Assembly: GCA_947259215.1 (NCBI GenBank)
Contig: CAMYLJ010000041.1
Location: forward strand, 1 to 32,280
DNA from: an uncultured delta proteobacterium
Lineage (GTDB): Bacteria > Myxococcota_A > UBA9160 > JAFDET01
Direction of reading: 5' to 3'
Length of the DNA: 32,280 nt
Position numbers and translations under genes: made by a program. Below the pieces are notes generated by a model. It saw only the letters and a program-made list of their open reading frames with translations, made no database searches and was not told where the DNA came from. Positions 15,349 through 23,677 of this stretch are shown piece after piece (position 1 is the first letter of the stretch; every line of letters begins with the position of its first letter).

Positions 15349-17815
15349 CGCCGTCGCCGCCCGCGGCCTCACCAGCGCCGACGCGCGCCGGCTGCTCGCC
15401 GAGCACGGGCCCAACGCGCTGCCGGAAGCGCCGCCCGTGCCGCTCTGGCGGCGCTTCCTGCGCCAGCTCCAGAGCGCCTTGATCTACGTGCTGATCCTCG
15501 CGCTGGTGGTGGACCTCGGGGCGTGGCTGCTCGAGGGAGCCGAAGACGTTCCCTTCGAGTCCATCGCGATCGCTGCCATCCTGATCCTGAACTCCGTGCT
15601 CGGCGTGTGGCAGGAGTACCGGGCGGAGAACACGCTGGCGAGCCTGCGCGAGCTCGAGGCGCCGCAGGTGTGGGTGCTCCGCGACGGGCGGCTCGCGCGC
15701 GTGGTGAGCCGCGACGTGGTGCCCGGCGACGTGGCGCGCATCACGGCCGGCGGACGGGTGCCGGCGGATGCAAAGGTGGACGACGAGCAGGGCCTGATGC
15801 TCGACGAGTCGATCCTGACGGGGGAGTCGGTGCCCGTCGAGAAGGAGCCGGGCGCCGAGGTCTTCGCCGGAACCCTGGTGGTGCGCGGGAGCGCCTGGGC
15901 GCAGGTCACGCGCACCGGGCCAGCCAGCAGCATGGGGCGCATCGCCGGGATGCTGGGCGAGGTGGAGGCCGAGCGCACGCCCCTGGAGCAGCGCCTCGAC
16001 GTGTTCGGGGCGCAGATCGCGCGCTGGGTGCTGGCGCTCTCGGTGGCGCTGGTGGCGGGCAACGTGGCGTTGCAGGGCTGGGAGCGGCTCGACGACGCCT
16101 TCCTGTGGGCCGTCGCCCTGGCGGTGGCCGCCATCCCGGAAGGGCTGCCCGCGGTGCTGGCCCTGACCCTGGCGCTCGGCGTGGAGCGCATGTCGAAGCG
16201 CCGCGCGGTGGTGCGCAAGCTCGCGGCCGTCGAGGCGCTGGGTTCCGTGACCGTGATCGCCACCGACAAGACCGGCACCATCACCGAGAACCGCATGCTG
16301 GTCCGGCAGCTCGAGAGCCCCGACCCGGCGCGCGCGCTGCGCGCCATGGTGCTGGCCAGCGACGCCGATCCCGACGCCGGCGGCGATCCCCTCGAGGCGG
16401 GCCTGTTCGGGTACGCGCGCGAGCACGGCCTGGATCCCGTCGCGCTGCGCCTGGCCTGCCCGCGTCAGGCCGAGCGCTCCTTCGACAGCGCCTGGAAGTT
16501 CATGCGCGTGACCGTGCAGGAGGACGGCGCGCTCGCGAGCTACCTGAAGGGAGCGCCCGAGGTGCTGCTCGAACGCTGCGCGCTCTCGCCGGACGAGCGC
16601 CGGAGCTGGGTCGAGCGCTCCGCGCGCTACGCCGCCGAGGGCCTGCGCGTGCTGGCCCTGGCCCGCGGGAGCGGCGAGGCGGAATCGGACCTCGAGTGGC
16701 TCGGGCTCGTGCTCTTCTGGGATCCGCCGCGCGCCGAGGTGCCCGACGCCGTGCGCGCGGCCCGCGCGGCCGGCGTGCGCGTGCTGATGATCACCGGCGA
16801 CCATCCGTTTACGGCGGCGTCCGTGGCCCGCATGGTCGGCATCGACGGCGATCGGGTCGTGACGGGCGACGATCTCGCGGAGCGGGGGCCCGAGGCCCTG
16901 CGCGAGCTGGTGGCCGAGGTGGACGTCTTCGCCCGCGTGTCGCCCGCGCACAAGATGGCGCTGGTGGAGGCGCTGCGCGCGCGCGGCGAGGTGGTGGCGG
17001 TGACGGGCGACGGCGTGAACGACGCGCCGGCCCTGAAGCGCTCCGACGTGGGCGTCGCCATGGGCCAGCGCGGCAGCGACGTCTCGCGCGAGGTGGCCGA
17101 CCTGGTCCTGCTCGACGACAACTTCGCCACCATCGTCGCCGCGATCGAGGAAGGTCGGAACATCTACGAGAACATCCAGACCTTCATTCGCTTCCTGTTC
17201 TCGACCAACGTCGCACTGGTGCTCCTCGTCTCCGTCGGCGCCGTCGGGGCGGCGGCGTTCGGCCTGCGCGACGCCGCCGGCGCGCTGCTGGTTCCCCTGA
17301 CCGCGGCGCAGCTGCTGTGGGTGAACATCATCGCCGACGGCCCGCCGGCCCTGGCGGTGGGGCTCGACCGCACACCCGGCGTCATGAAGCGCCCCCCGCG
17401 CCGGCGCGACGCCGCGCTCTTCGACGCCCCCGCGATCCGTTTCGTGCTCGTGACCGGCGGCGTCAAGGCGGCCGTCGGGATCGTGATGCTGGTGGCGCTG
17501 CCCGTGCTGGGCCTCACCAGCATCGCCACCCGGACGGCGGTGTTCCTGTACGAAACCCTGGCCCAGCTGGCCTTCGTGTACCCGTCGCGGGCGCTCAGCT
17601 TCCGCCCGCTGCCGAACCGGGTGCTCAACACGATCGTCGTCGTGAGCGTGCTGCTCCAGCCCGCCATCGTCTTCCTGCCGGGCATGCGGAAGATGCTGGG
17701 CCTCGAAGGGCTCGCGCTGATCGCCTGGGGCTGTGTGGCGGGGGGCGTGCTCTTCTCGTGGCTCTTCGCCGAGGTCTACACGCGGCGCGCCCGGAGCCGC
17801 GCCAGCGAAGCCTAG
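15251..17815 (+). CDS. P-type cation-transporting ATPase, P2 (Ca2+-like) type
   Basis: An 854-aa P2-type ATPase. It has an N-terminal cation-ATPase segment ([21 protein letters not shown]), actuator TGES, M4 with IPEGLP, the phosphorylation loop DKTGT with Asp339, MITGDH, hinge TGDGVNDAP, and M5-M10 with [17 protein letters not shown] and [13 protein letters not shown]. Compared with SERCA, the M4 Glu and M6 Asn/Asp are kept but the M5 Glu of site I is hydrophobic. This fits a single-site, PMCA-like Ca2+ or Mn2+ pump; the ion is an inference. GTG 15251 is the only usual start codon before the conserved region. It gives an unconserved leader of about 35 residues and a 98-nt overlap with the end of the radical SAM gene, so the true start is uncertain. 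Confidence 0.9.
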   Translation: MGARGASSTTPPRASWTPRAWAGRHRRRLARASAVAARGLTSADARRLLAEHGPNALPEAPPVPLWRRFLRQLQSALIYVLILALVVDLGAWLLEGAEDVPFESIAIAAILILNSVLGVWQEYRAENTLASLRELEAPQVWVLRDGRLARVVSRDVVPGDVARITAGGRVPADAKVDDEQGLMLDESILTGESVPVEKEPGAEVFAGTLVVRGSAWAQVTRTGPASSMGRIAGMLGEVEAERTPLEQRLDVFGAQIARWVLALSVALVAGNVALQGWERLDDAFLWAVALAVAAIPEGLPAVLALTLALGVERMSKRRAVVRKLAAVEALGSVTVIATDKTGTITENRMLVRQLESPDPARALRAMVLASDADPDAGGDPLEAGLFGYAREHGLDPVALRLACPRQAERSFDSAWKFMRVTVQEDGALASYLKGAPEVLLERCALSPDERRSWVERSARYAAEGLRVLALARGSGEAESDLEWLGLVLFWDPPRAEVPDAVRAARAAGVRVLMITGDHPFTAASVARMVGIDGDRVVTGDDLAERGPEALRELVAEVDVFARVSPAHKMALVEALRARGEVVAVTGDGVNDAPALKRSDVGVAMGQRGSDVSREVADLVLLDDNFATIVAAIEEGRNIYENIQTFIRFLFSTNVALVLLVSVGAVGAAAFGLRDAAGALLVPLTAAQLLWVNIIADGPPALAVGLDRTPGVMKRPPRRRDAALFDAPAIRFVLVTGGVKAAVGIVMLVALPVLGLTSIATRTAVFLYETLAQLAFVYPSRALSFRPLPNRVLNTIVVVSVLLQPAIVFLPGMRKMLGLEGLALIAWGCVAGGVLFSWLFAEVYTRRARSRASEA

Positions 17816-18750
17816 GGGGGCGAGTCCGGCCGGCGCTGCCCCAGCGCGACCAGCAGGGAGCCCGCGACCACGACGGCGGCTGCCACGAGCGCGCCGGCCG
17901 AGACCGAGCGGGCGTCCACCTGCGCCGGCCAGAGCGACGCCGCTGCCGCCGTGAAGCCCAGGGTGGCGAGCGGCGTGAGGGCCAGCACTGCGGAGACGCG
18001 CGACGCCTCCCAGTGCTCGAGCGCGGCCGCGAAGGTGCCGTAGGCGAGCAGCGTGTTGAGCGAGGCGAGGAGCAGGAGCGCCCAGCCGGCCCCGTCCAGG
18101 CCGGCGAGCGCCGCGGGCGTGGCGCCGAACGAGAAGAGCAGTGCGCTCCCGGCGTAGATGCAGAGCATGATGCCCTGGGACGGGAGCCAGAGCAGGAGCT
18201 GCTTCTGGGCCAGGCCGTAGACGGCCCAGGTGAGCGACGCCACGCCGATCCAGCCCACGCCGGCCAGGTAGCGATCGAGGCCCTCCGCCAGGGTCCGCAG
18301 CTGGCCGGCGAAGAACCCGCCCATGCCGGCCACCAGCACCGCCAGGCCGAGCCACTGGACGTGCGAGAACGGCTCCCGGAAGACGGCGATCCCTCCCAGC
18401 GCCAGCAGCAGCGGCGCTGCCTGGATCAGCACCTGCGCGGTGGGGGCGTCGGTCCGGTCGAGGCCGACCAGGTACGCCAGGTAGTTCGCCGCCAGGAAGA
18501 GCGTGGCCACGGCCAGCAGACCGAGGCGCCTGCGTCCGAGGCCGCGGAGCCCCGGCAGCGCGGTGCGGGACCGCAGCCACGCGAATAGCACCAGCGCGGC
18601 GAACGAAAACCGAAACCAGGTGATCGTCACCGGATCGAGCGCGGTCAGCACGCCCTGGAGCACCAGCGGCAGCACGCCCCACAAGAGCATCGTGCTCGAC
18701 GCGAGCGCGAGTCCGAGTCCAAAGCGGCCGGAAGCCTGGTGGCGAACCAT
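17812..18750 (-). CDS. EamA/DMT-superfamily transporter
   Basis: A 312-aa membrane protein with about ten hydrophobic segments in two repeated halves, the hallmark of drug/metabolite transporters. The first half begins LALASSTMLLWGVLPLVL and includes WFRFSFAALVLF, NYLAYLVGLDRTDAPTAQVLIQAAPLLLALGGIAVFREPF. The second half begins around GWIGVASLTWAVYGLAQK and contains YGTFAAALEHWEASRVSAVLALTPLATLGF, the typical EamA repeat end. Such carriers usually export amino acids, nucleosides or toxic metabolites. The gene is convergent with the P-type ATPase, and the two stop codons are read from the same CTAG (17812-17815). Substrate is unknown. Confidence 0.9.
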   Translation of the reverse strand: MVRHQASGRFGLGLALASSTMLLWGVLPLVLQGVLTALDPVTITWFRFSFAALVLFAWLRSRTALPGLRGLGRRRLGLLAVATLFLAANYLAYLVGLDRTDAPTAQVLIQAAPLLLALGGIAVFREPFSHVQWLGLAVLVAGMGGFFAGQLRTLAEGLDRYLAGVGWIGVASLTWAVYGLAQKQLLLWLPSQGIMLCIYAGSALLFSFGATPAALAGLDGAGWALLLLASLNTLLAYGTFAAALEHWEASRVSAVLALTPLATLGFTAAAASLWPAQVDARSVSAGALVAAAVVVAGSLLVALGQRRPDSPP

Positions 18751-18884
18751 GGGTCGCCGAGGGTAGGCCGCGGCCGCGCCCCGGCTCCGCCTGCCCGGGA
18801 GAGAAGCCTACGGCCTGTTGGGGTCTTCGGCGCATCGGGGATCTCCCGGCTTCACCGGGCCACGCCCTGCGGGTAGTCCCACGC

Positions 18885-19214
18885 GTGCGGTGGGGAAAAT
18901 CGCTCCACAGATGCGGAACGAGTTTTCCATTCCACGGTTTCGACTGCGCGGGCGCCAACTCGTCCGGTGTGGGCGTCCCCACTGGCACCCCGTATTCGTG
19001 GGTCTTCGACATCGAGATGGCTGCCGGGGACCTCTTTACAGGTCCCTTCCAGGCGTCCATCAAGGCGCGCTACGCCGATAACTCCGGCAAGAAGGTGGGC
19101 GATCTCGTCTCCGAGAACATCACCCTGATGGTCCCCGAGCCCAGCGCCGGCGCCCTTCTGGGCCTGGGCCTTGGCATGAGCGGTCTGGCGCTCTTCAGGC
19201 CCCGCCGGCGCTAG
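18885..19214 (+). pseudogene. Decayed PEP-CTERM protein gene (C-terminal remnant)
   Basis: The frame encodes 109 residues from a GTG with no ribosome-binding site and no N-terminal signal peptide. The C-terminus is a textbook PEP-CTERM sorting tail: VPEPSAG, a hydrophobic LLGLGLGMSGLALF span, then RPRRR. Before it, GVPTGTPYSWVFDIEM and ASIKARYADNSGKKVGDLVSENITL look like the end of a secreted beta-rich ectodomain. PEP-CTERM proteins need a Sec signal and are processed by an exosortase. Without the N-terminus this copy cannot be exported, so I call it a truncated pseudogene. The 134 bp upstream (18751-18884) shows no recognisable missing N-terminus in another frame. No exosortase gene is in the window. 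Confidence 0.65.
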
Positions 19215-19224
19215 GCGCGAGCCG

Positions 19225-20109
19225 TCAGAGGACGGCCGTACCCGCCGGCTCCTCGACCACGCCGTTTTCGATCTCCCCCACGCCGTCGATCGCGATCCGC
19301 ACGACGTCGCCCACCTTCAGCAGCTGGGGCGGCTTCATCGCGATCCCGACGCCGCCCGGCGTCCCGGTGACGATCACGTCGCCGGGCTCGAGGGTGAAGG
19401 CCGTGGACAGGTGCTCGATCAGCGCGAAGCAGTCGAAGATCAGGTTCTTGGTGTTGGACGACTGGCGCAGCTCCCCGTTCACCCAGGTCTTGAGGTCGAG
19501 CGAGTGGGGATCGGGCACCTCGTCGGCGGTCACGATCCAGGGGCCGAGCGGGCAGTGGGTGTCGAAGGACTTGCCCATGGTCCAGGTCGGCACCCGCAGC
19601 TGCCAGTCGCGCACGGTGACATCGTTGGCGACCGCGTAGCCGGCGATCACCTCGCCCGCGCGATCCGCGGGTACGTGCCGGCAGCGCCGACCGATCACCA
19701 GCGCGAGCTCGCCTTCGTAGTCCAGCACGTGCGACGCGCGCGGCAGGTGGAAGGGATCGTAGGGCGGATGCGCCGCGGTCGACTGCTTGTTGAAGACCAT
19801 GGGGAAGTCCGGGATCTTCATGCCGGCCTCCTTGGCCTCCTCCACGTGGTCGCGGTAGTTGACGCCGATGGCCAGGATCTTCGGCGGGCGCAGGATCGGC
19901 GACTCCAGGTGCACCTGGTCCAGGGGCAGGCGCGAGCCACCTGCGGCCAGCGCGGCCCGGGCGGCGTCCAGGGCGGTCTCCCCCGCTGTGAGGAAGGCGC
20001 ACATCTCGGTCGGAAGATCCGGCGCGGCGCTCGAGAGGTTGACCACCTCTTCGCCGTCGACGAGGCCGATCCGGGTGCTGCCCTGATGGGTGAAGGTGAC
20101 GAGCTTCAT
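19225..20109 (-). CDS. Fumarylacetoacetate hydrolase family protein
   Basis: A 294-aa single-chain FAH-fold enzyme. The N-terminal small domain begins MKLVTFTHQGSTRIGLVDG. The catalytic beta-barrel includes ILAIGVNYRDHVEEA (with the His-Glu pair), DYEGELALVIGR giving Glu132 and Glu134, ANDVTVRD giving Asp163 as third metal ligand, and the C-terminal GDVIVTGTPGGVG. Members are Mg2+ or Mn2+ enzymes that hydrolyse or isomerise ring-cleavage products, including 2-hydroxyhepta-2,4-diene-1,7-dioate isomerase, acylpyruvases and 2-keto-4-pentenoate-hydratase relatives. It lies 3 bp after an extradiol dioxygenase gene on the same strand, so processing of the meta-cleavage product is the most likely role. 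The exact substrate is not determined. Confidence 0.92.
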   Translation of the reverse strand: MKLVTFTHQGSTRIGLVDGEEVVNLSSAAPDLPTEMCAFLTAGETALDAARAALAAGGSRLPLDQVHLESPILRPPKILAIGVNYRDHVEEAKEAGMKIPDFPMVFNKQSTAAHPPYDPFHLPRASHVLDYEGELALVIGRRCRHVPADRAGEVIAGYAVANDVTVRDWQLRVPTWTMGKSFDTHCPLGPWIVTADEVPDPHSLDLKTWVNGELRQSSNTKNLIFDCFALIEHLSTAFTLEPGDVIVTGTPGGVGIAMKPPQLLKVGDVVRIAIDGVGEIENGVVEEPAGTAVL

Positions 20110-20112
20110 GGT

Positions 20113-21045
20113 TCAGCGTCCTGCCTGTTCGCGCGCCTTGGCGATGTCGCCGAGGTCGCTGGGGTTGAAGAAGATCTCGGGCGGCGTGGCCGGGCCCCAG
20201 ACGGAGAACTCGTTGCCGGCCCAGTCCGTGCCTTCCTTCCAGGCGTCGTCGTCCGGGATGAAGTCCATGTCGGTGAAGAACTCGAACATGTTGCCGGCCG
20301 GGTCGAGCATGTACCAGTAGACGTTCGAGCCGATCACGTGCCGGCCGATCCCGACCACGTGGCGATCCTCGTCCTCGTGCCGGCGCAGGTAGCTCGAGGC
20401 GGCGTGGGCCAGGGCGTCGATGTCGTCGTGCTCGAAGGCGTAGTGGTTCAGGTAGGGGACCGGGCCCGGCGCCAGCAGCAGGTTGTGGTGGTCGCCGGAG
20501 CAGCGCAGGAAGGAGGCGATGCCGAGGATCGTGTCGCTGGGCCGGAAGCCCAGGCCCTCGACGTAGAACTCGCGCGCCTTCTTGGGGTCGGGAGTCCCGA
20601 GCACCACGTGGCCGAGGCGCCGCGGCGGGCGGTTCTCCGCGACCAGCACCGCGTACTCCCGGTCGAGCTCGCGCGTGCGCGCGCCCGGCCCGTTGCGTGC
20701 GCGCGGCGGTACCTGGGAGAGGCGGACCGGGTCGCTCACCTCCACCGCGACCTCGTGATCGTTCACGGGGTCGTTGCAGCGGAGGGTCCCGTCCGCGATC
20801 CGCGAGGCCACGCCCAGACCCTCCAGCCGGCGCGCGATCTCGGACAGGTCGGCCTCGCTCTCGCAGCCGACCCGCATGGTCAGGAGCTGCCGCCACGGCG
20901 CCTCCTCGACCCGGATCTGCCTGGGGACGTCCGCGGTCCCCCAGAGCCCGTCGGTCCGGGCGAGCCCGATCTCCTGGTAGAAGTCGTGGAGGACGTCGGG
21001 CTCCGTGGCCCCGATCTCCATTCCGAGGAAGCTGTGCAGTGCCAT
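20113..21045 (-). CDS. Extradiol ring-cleavage dioxygenase (type I, VOC/BphC-like)
   Basis: A 310-aa two-domain vicinal-oxygen-chelate protein. The N-terminal domain (about 1-130) lacks metal ligands, as usual. The C-terminal domain has the Fe(II) triad in the expected places: His146 in RLGHVVLG, His201 in YLNHYAFE and Glu255 in GNMFEFF. The second-shell pair is His186/187 (SGDHHNLLL) and a Tyr in SNVYWYM. This is the pattern of 2,3-dihydroxybiphenyl or catechol 2,3-dioxygenases. A strong AGGAGG site lies seven bases before ATG 21045. It is the first gene of the minus-strand unit with the FAH hydrolase and diverges from a flavin monooxygenase, so it most likely cleaves the catechol that the monooxygenase makes. 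A steroid-type catechol cannot be excluded. Confidence 0.92.
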   Translation of the reverse strand: MALHSFLGMEIGATEPDVLHDFYQEIGLARTDGLWGTADVPRQIRVEEAPWRQLLTMRVGCESEADLSEIARRLEGLGVASRIADGTLRCNDPVNDHEVAVEVSDPVRLSQVPPRARNGPGARTRELDREYAVLVAENRPPRRLGHVVLGTPDPKKAREFYVEGLGFRPSDTILGIASFLRCSGDHHNLLLAPGPVPYLNHYAFEHDDIDALAHAASSYLRRHEDEDRHVVGIGRHVIGSNVYWYMLDPAGNMFEFFTDMDFIPDDDAWKEGTDWAGNEFSVWGPATPPEIFFNPSDLGDIAKAREQAGR

Positions 21046-21089
21046 CCGGGGACCTCCTGGCGGCTCGATCCGGCCGCTCGCAAAAAATC

Positions 21090-21128
21090 CTAGTCAAATG
21101 TCTAGCATCGTGCTAGTCAATTGTCTAG
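21090..21128. promoter_or_regulatory. Tandem 16-bp operator-like sites in divergent promoter
   Basis: Two 16-bp elements, CTAGTCAAATGTCTAG (21090-21105) and CTAGTCAATTGTCTAG (21113-21128), differ at one base and are 23 bp apart start to start. Each is flanked by CTAG on both sides and is close to palindromic (the second mismatches its own reverse complement at only one symmetric base pair). They fill the gap between the dioxygenase start (21045) and the monooxygenase start (21139). A dimeric repressor, most simply the TetR protein encoded at 23072, is the likely ligand. Confidence 0.65.
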
Positions 21129-21130
21129 AA
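21125..21130 (+). promoter_or_regulatory. Possible -10 element overlapping the second operator copy
   Basis: TAGAAT lies 8 bases before the monooxygenase ATG at 21139 and overlaps the end of the second operator copy. If used, transcription would start at about the ATG. There is no Shine-Dalgarno motif before this ATG, which would fit a leaderless transcript. No convincing -35 is visible at normal spacing, so this is tentative. Confidence 0.3.
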
Positions 21131-21138
21131 TAATTCGC

Positions 21139-22821
21139 ATGACGTCAGAGAAAGAGCTTCCGGTCCTCGTCGTGGGCGCCGGCCCGGTGGGCCTGCTGGC
21201 CTCCATCCTCCTGTCCCAGCAAGGAATTTCCAGTCGCGTGGTCGAGCGCCGCGGCGGCCCCCAGACCGCCCCGGCCGCCCACGTGGTGAACGCCCGGACG
21301 CTCGAGATCTGCCGTTCCGCCGGCCTGGACATGCAGGCCATCGGGGCCCTGGCCAAGGACCCCCGCGACGCCGGCCAGACCCTCTGGATGACGCGACTCG
21401 CCGGCGAGGAGATCGGACGCCTGCCCTTCGAGCGCCAGGGCGACGAGTGCCTGGAGTTCACGCCGACCCCCGTGCGAAACCTCTCCCAGCACCGCCTGGA
21501 GCCGGTGCTGGTGGAGGCGTTGCGCAAGTCGCCGGGGGCCCGCCTCGACTACGGACAGCAGTGGGAGTCGTCGCAGCAGGACTCGGGCGGCGTCACCTCC
21601 CGCATCCGCGACCTGGCGACCGACACGGTCTCCGAGGTGCGGAGCCGCTGGCTGCTGGCGGCCGACGGCGCCGGCAGCCGCGTGCGCAAGTCGCTCGGGA
21701 TCGAGGCCCTGGGACCGCAGCGCATCCAGAGCTTCGTGATGGTGCACTTCGCTGCGAACCTGCGCCCCCTGGTGAAGGACCGGCCCGGTGTCCTGTACTG
21801 GATCTGCGACCCGGAGTGCGGCGGCACCTTCGTGGCCCACGACATCGATCGCGAGTGGGTGTTCATGCACCCCTGGGATCCGGAGCGCGAGTCGGAGTCG
21901 GCCTACGACGAGCAGGCCTGCGCCGAGCTCGTGCGCCGCGCGCTCGGGACGCGCGACGTCGACTTCGAGATCCGTCATATCAGCACCTGGACCATGACGG
22001 CGCAGGTGGCGGAGCGGCTGCGCGCGGACCGCGTCTTCCTGGTGGGCGACGCCGCCCACCGTTTCCCGCCGACGGGCGGGCTCGGTCTGAACACCGGAGC
22101 CCAGGACGTGCACAACCTGGCCTGGAAGCTCCGCGCCGTCGAGGCGGGTTGGGCTCCGCTCGAGCTGCTCGAGAGCTACGAAAGCGAGCGGCGCCCCGTT
22201 GCCCAGGAGAACGCCGACCAGAGCCTGCGGAACGCTTTCAAGCTCATCCAGGTTCCGCAGGCGCTCGGCGTCGTGGAGGAGCCGAGCTCCGCGCGCATGG
22301 CGGCGACGCTCGCGGATCCCGCCGGGCGCGAGCGCGTGCAAGCCGCCATCGCGAACCAGGCGGAGCACTTCGACATGCTCGGCCTCCAGCTCGGCTTCAG
22401 CTACGAGTCCGGCGCCGTCGTTCCCGACGGCACCCCGAAGCCGCTCGCCGGGAATCCCGTGCGCGAGTACGTGCCCAGCAGCCGGCCCGGCTCGCGGCTG
22501 CCCCACGCCTGGGTCACGCGCGACGGCGAGCGCGTCTCCAGCCTCGACCTGGTGGCGACCGACGCCTTCACGCTCTTCACCGGACCCGAGGGCGCGGCCT
22601 GGCTCGATGCCGCCGAGGCGCGGGTGGCCCCCGTCCGCTGCGTCGTCGTCGGGGACGGGATCGCGGATCCCGACGGCCACTGGGCCCGGGTTCGCGAGGT
22701 CGGCCCCGACGGGGCGCTCCTCGTGCGCCCCGATCAGCACGTGGCGTGGCGCGCCGCGTCCCTCCCGCCGCAACCCGACACCGCCCTCGAGGCGGCGCTG
22801 CGCGAGGTCCTGAAGCGATGA
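21139..22821 (+). CDS. FAD-dependent aromatic monooxygenase (TfdB/phenol hydroxylase-like)
   Basis: A 560-aa group A flavin hydroxylase. ATG 21139 is preferred; an in-frame TTG at 21121 lies inside the operator. It has the FAD dinucleotide motif VGAGPVG (G13, G15, G18), the DG motif region LLAADGAGSRVRKSLGI, and the second FAD motif VFLVGDAAHRFPPTGGLGLNTGAQD. The C-terminal thioredoxin-like domain (about 430-560) is typical of phenol hydroxylase and 2,4-dichlorophenol 6-monooxygenase relatives. These use NAD(P)H and O2 to hydroxylate phenols ortho to an existing hydroxyl. The divergent extradiol dioxygenase provides the logical next step. Its stop overlaps the start of the next frame as ATGA (22818-22821). 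The specific substrate cannot be named. Confidence 0.93.
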   Translation: MTSEKELPVLVVGAGPVGLLASILLSQQGISSRVVERRGGPQTAPAAHVVNARTLEICRSAGLDMQAIGALAKDPRDAGQTLWMTRLAGEEIGRLPFERQGDECLEFTPTPVRNLSQHRLEPVLVEALRKSPGARLDYGQQWESSQQDSGGVTSRIRDLATDTVSEVRSRWLLAADGAGSRVRKSLGIEALGPQRIQSFVMVHFAANLRPLVKDRPGVLYWICDPECGGTFVAHDIDREWVFMHPWDPERESESAYDEQACAELVRRALGTRDVDFEIRHISTWTMTAQVAERLRADRVFLVGDAAHRFPPTGGLGLNTGAQDVHNLAWKLRAVEAGWAPLELLESYESERRPVAQENADQSLRNAFKLIQVPQALGVVEEPSSARMAATLADPAGRERVQAAIANQAEHFDMLGLQLGFSYESGAVVPDGTPKPLAGNPVREYVPSSRPGSRLPHAWVTRDGERVSSLDLVATDAFTLFTGPEGAAWLDAAEARVAPVRCVVVGDGIADPDGHWARVREVGPDGALLVRPDQHVAWRAASLPPQPDTALEAALREVLKR

Positions 22822-23075
22822 GCCGGTACGACGTCGTGATCAGCGGCTACGGGCCCACCGGGGCCGTGGCGGCCAACCTGCTCGGAAAGCGCGGTCTCCG
22901 TGTCCTGGTGGTGGACCAGAGCGACGAGATCTTCCAGATCCCGCGCGCGGTCCACTTCGACGGCGAGGTGTTGGGCGCCTGCGGCCGGAGTGCGGGATCG
23001 GATCTGCGCGCGGAGATCGCCGGCGGCGTGGCGCGTCTGGCGTCCGGCCTGCGGGCCGAGGGGGGCAAGGCATGA
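22818..23075 (+). pseudogene. Internally deleted second FAD monooxygenase (85-aa remnant)
   Basis: This frame starts at ATG 22818, overlapping the preceding stop by 4 nt, and ends at TGA 23075. Its first ~50 residues are the N-terminal FAD-binding unit of an MhpA-type hydroxylase: GYGPTGAVAANLLGKRGLRV, VVDQSDEIFQIPRAVHFDGE. After that it jumps to about 33 residues, some resembling a C-terminal tail (LRAEIAGGVARLASGLRAEGG). A full-length homologue would be over 500 aa, so several hundred internal codons appear to be missing without breaking the frame. The substrate domain and second FAD motif are absent, so hydroxylase activity is not expected. The start-stop overlaps on both sides are kept, which may maintain coupling to the TetR gene. 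The alternative, a functional short protein, is less likely. Confidence 0.72.
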
Positions 23076-23677
23076 ATGCGACGGCCGAGGTGCGGGGAAG
23101 CGATGCGGTGCGCGCCGCGCTGGTGGATGCGGCGGCGGAGATGCTGGCCGAGGTCGGGCCGCGCGCCATCTCGGTCCGCGAGGTCGCGCGGCGCGCGGGA
23201 GTCAACCACGGTCAAGTCCACCACTACTTCGGCTCCAAACGCGCGCTGCTCGAGGCGGCGATGCGGCAGCTGTCGCAGAACCACTACGAGCACATGACGC
23301 GCCTGGCCGGCGGCGGTGCCATCCCCCCCGCCCTCTCGCTGGCCGAGGACCCGGCCTACTGGCGCGCGATCTGCCAGGTGACGATGGACGGCGACCTCGA
23401 CCTGGCGCGGATCGAGATCGACGAGCACATCTCCGTGCCGCGGCGCGCGCTGCGGGCCCTTCAGGAGCGCTGGGGCGTGGCCGAGGACGATCTCGACTTC
23501 AAGGCGCGTTTCGCGGCCGTGTCGGCCCTGCACCTGGGCTGGGTGGCTTTCGAGGACTTCGTCCTGATGCACGCGGACGTGGACGAGAACGATCGCCCGG
23601 AGCTGCGCAAGCGCGTCCGGCGACTGATCGAATCGCTGGCCGAAGGGGAGGAGGGGGCACCGTGGAGCTCGGACTGA
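23072..23677 (+). CDS. TetR/AcrR family transcriptional regulator
   Basis: A 201-aa TetR-type repressor. The N-terminal DNA-binding domain (about residues 12-60) is clear: AAAEMLAEVGPRAISVREVARRAGVNHGQVHHYFGSKRALLEAAM, shown here across its helix-turn-helix and the HYFGSK hinge. The remaining 140 residues are helical and ligand-binding with no recognisable specificity. It is embedded in the aromatic gene cluster, starting in an ATGA overlap with the truncated monooxygenase frame and overlapping the SDR start by 16 nt, so it is made with the catabolic enzymes and probably controls them. The paired operator-like sites at 21090-21128 are its most likely target. The inducer is probably an aromatic compound or pathway intermediate, by inference. 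Confidence 0.9.
   Translation: MNATAEVRGSDAVRAALVDAAAEMLAEVGPRAISVREVARRAGVNHGQVHHYFGSKRALLEAAMRQLSQNHYEHMTRLAGGGAIPPALSLAEDPAYWRAICQVTMDGDLDLARIEIDEHISVPRRALRALQERWGVAEDDLDFKARFAAVSALHLGWVAFEDFVLMHADVDENDRPELRKRVRRLIESLAEGEEGAPWSSD

Noticed and set aside
15523-18588. 1021-codon plus-strand frame within the ATPase in another frame
   Set aside because: The correct frame has all P-type ATPase motifs. This one is Arg/Gly-rich with no motif and runs on through the oppositely oriented EamA gene.
15125-19063. 1312-codon minus-strand open frame opposite hpnR's end, the ATPase and beyond
   Set aside because: It crosses several real genes on both strands and has no domain content. It is an artefact of high GC at third positions.
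22978-23075. Independent small gene after the truncated monooxygenase N-terminus
   Set aside because: It has no start codon with a ribosome-binding site of its own and continues the same frame, so an internal deletion is the simpler reading.
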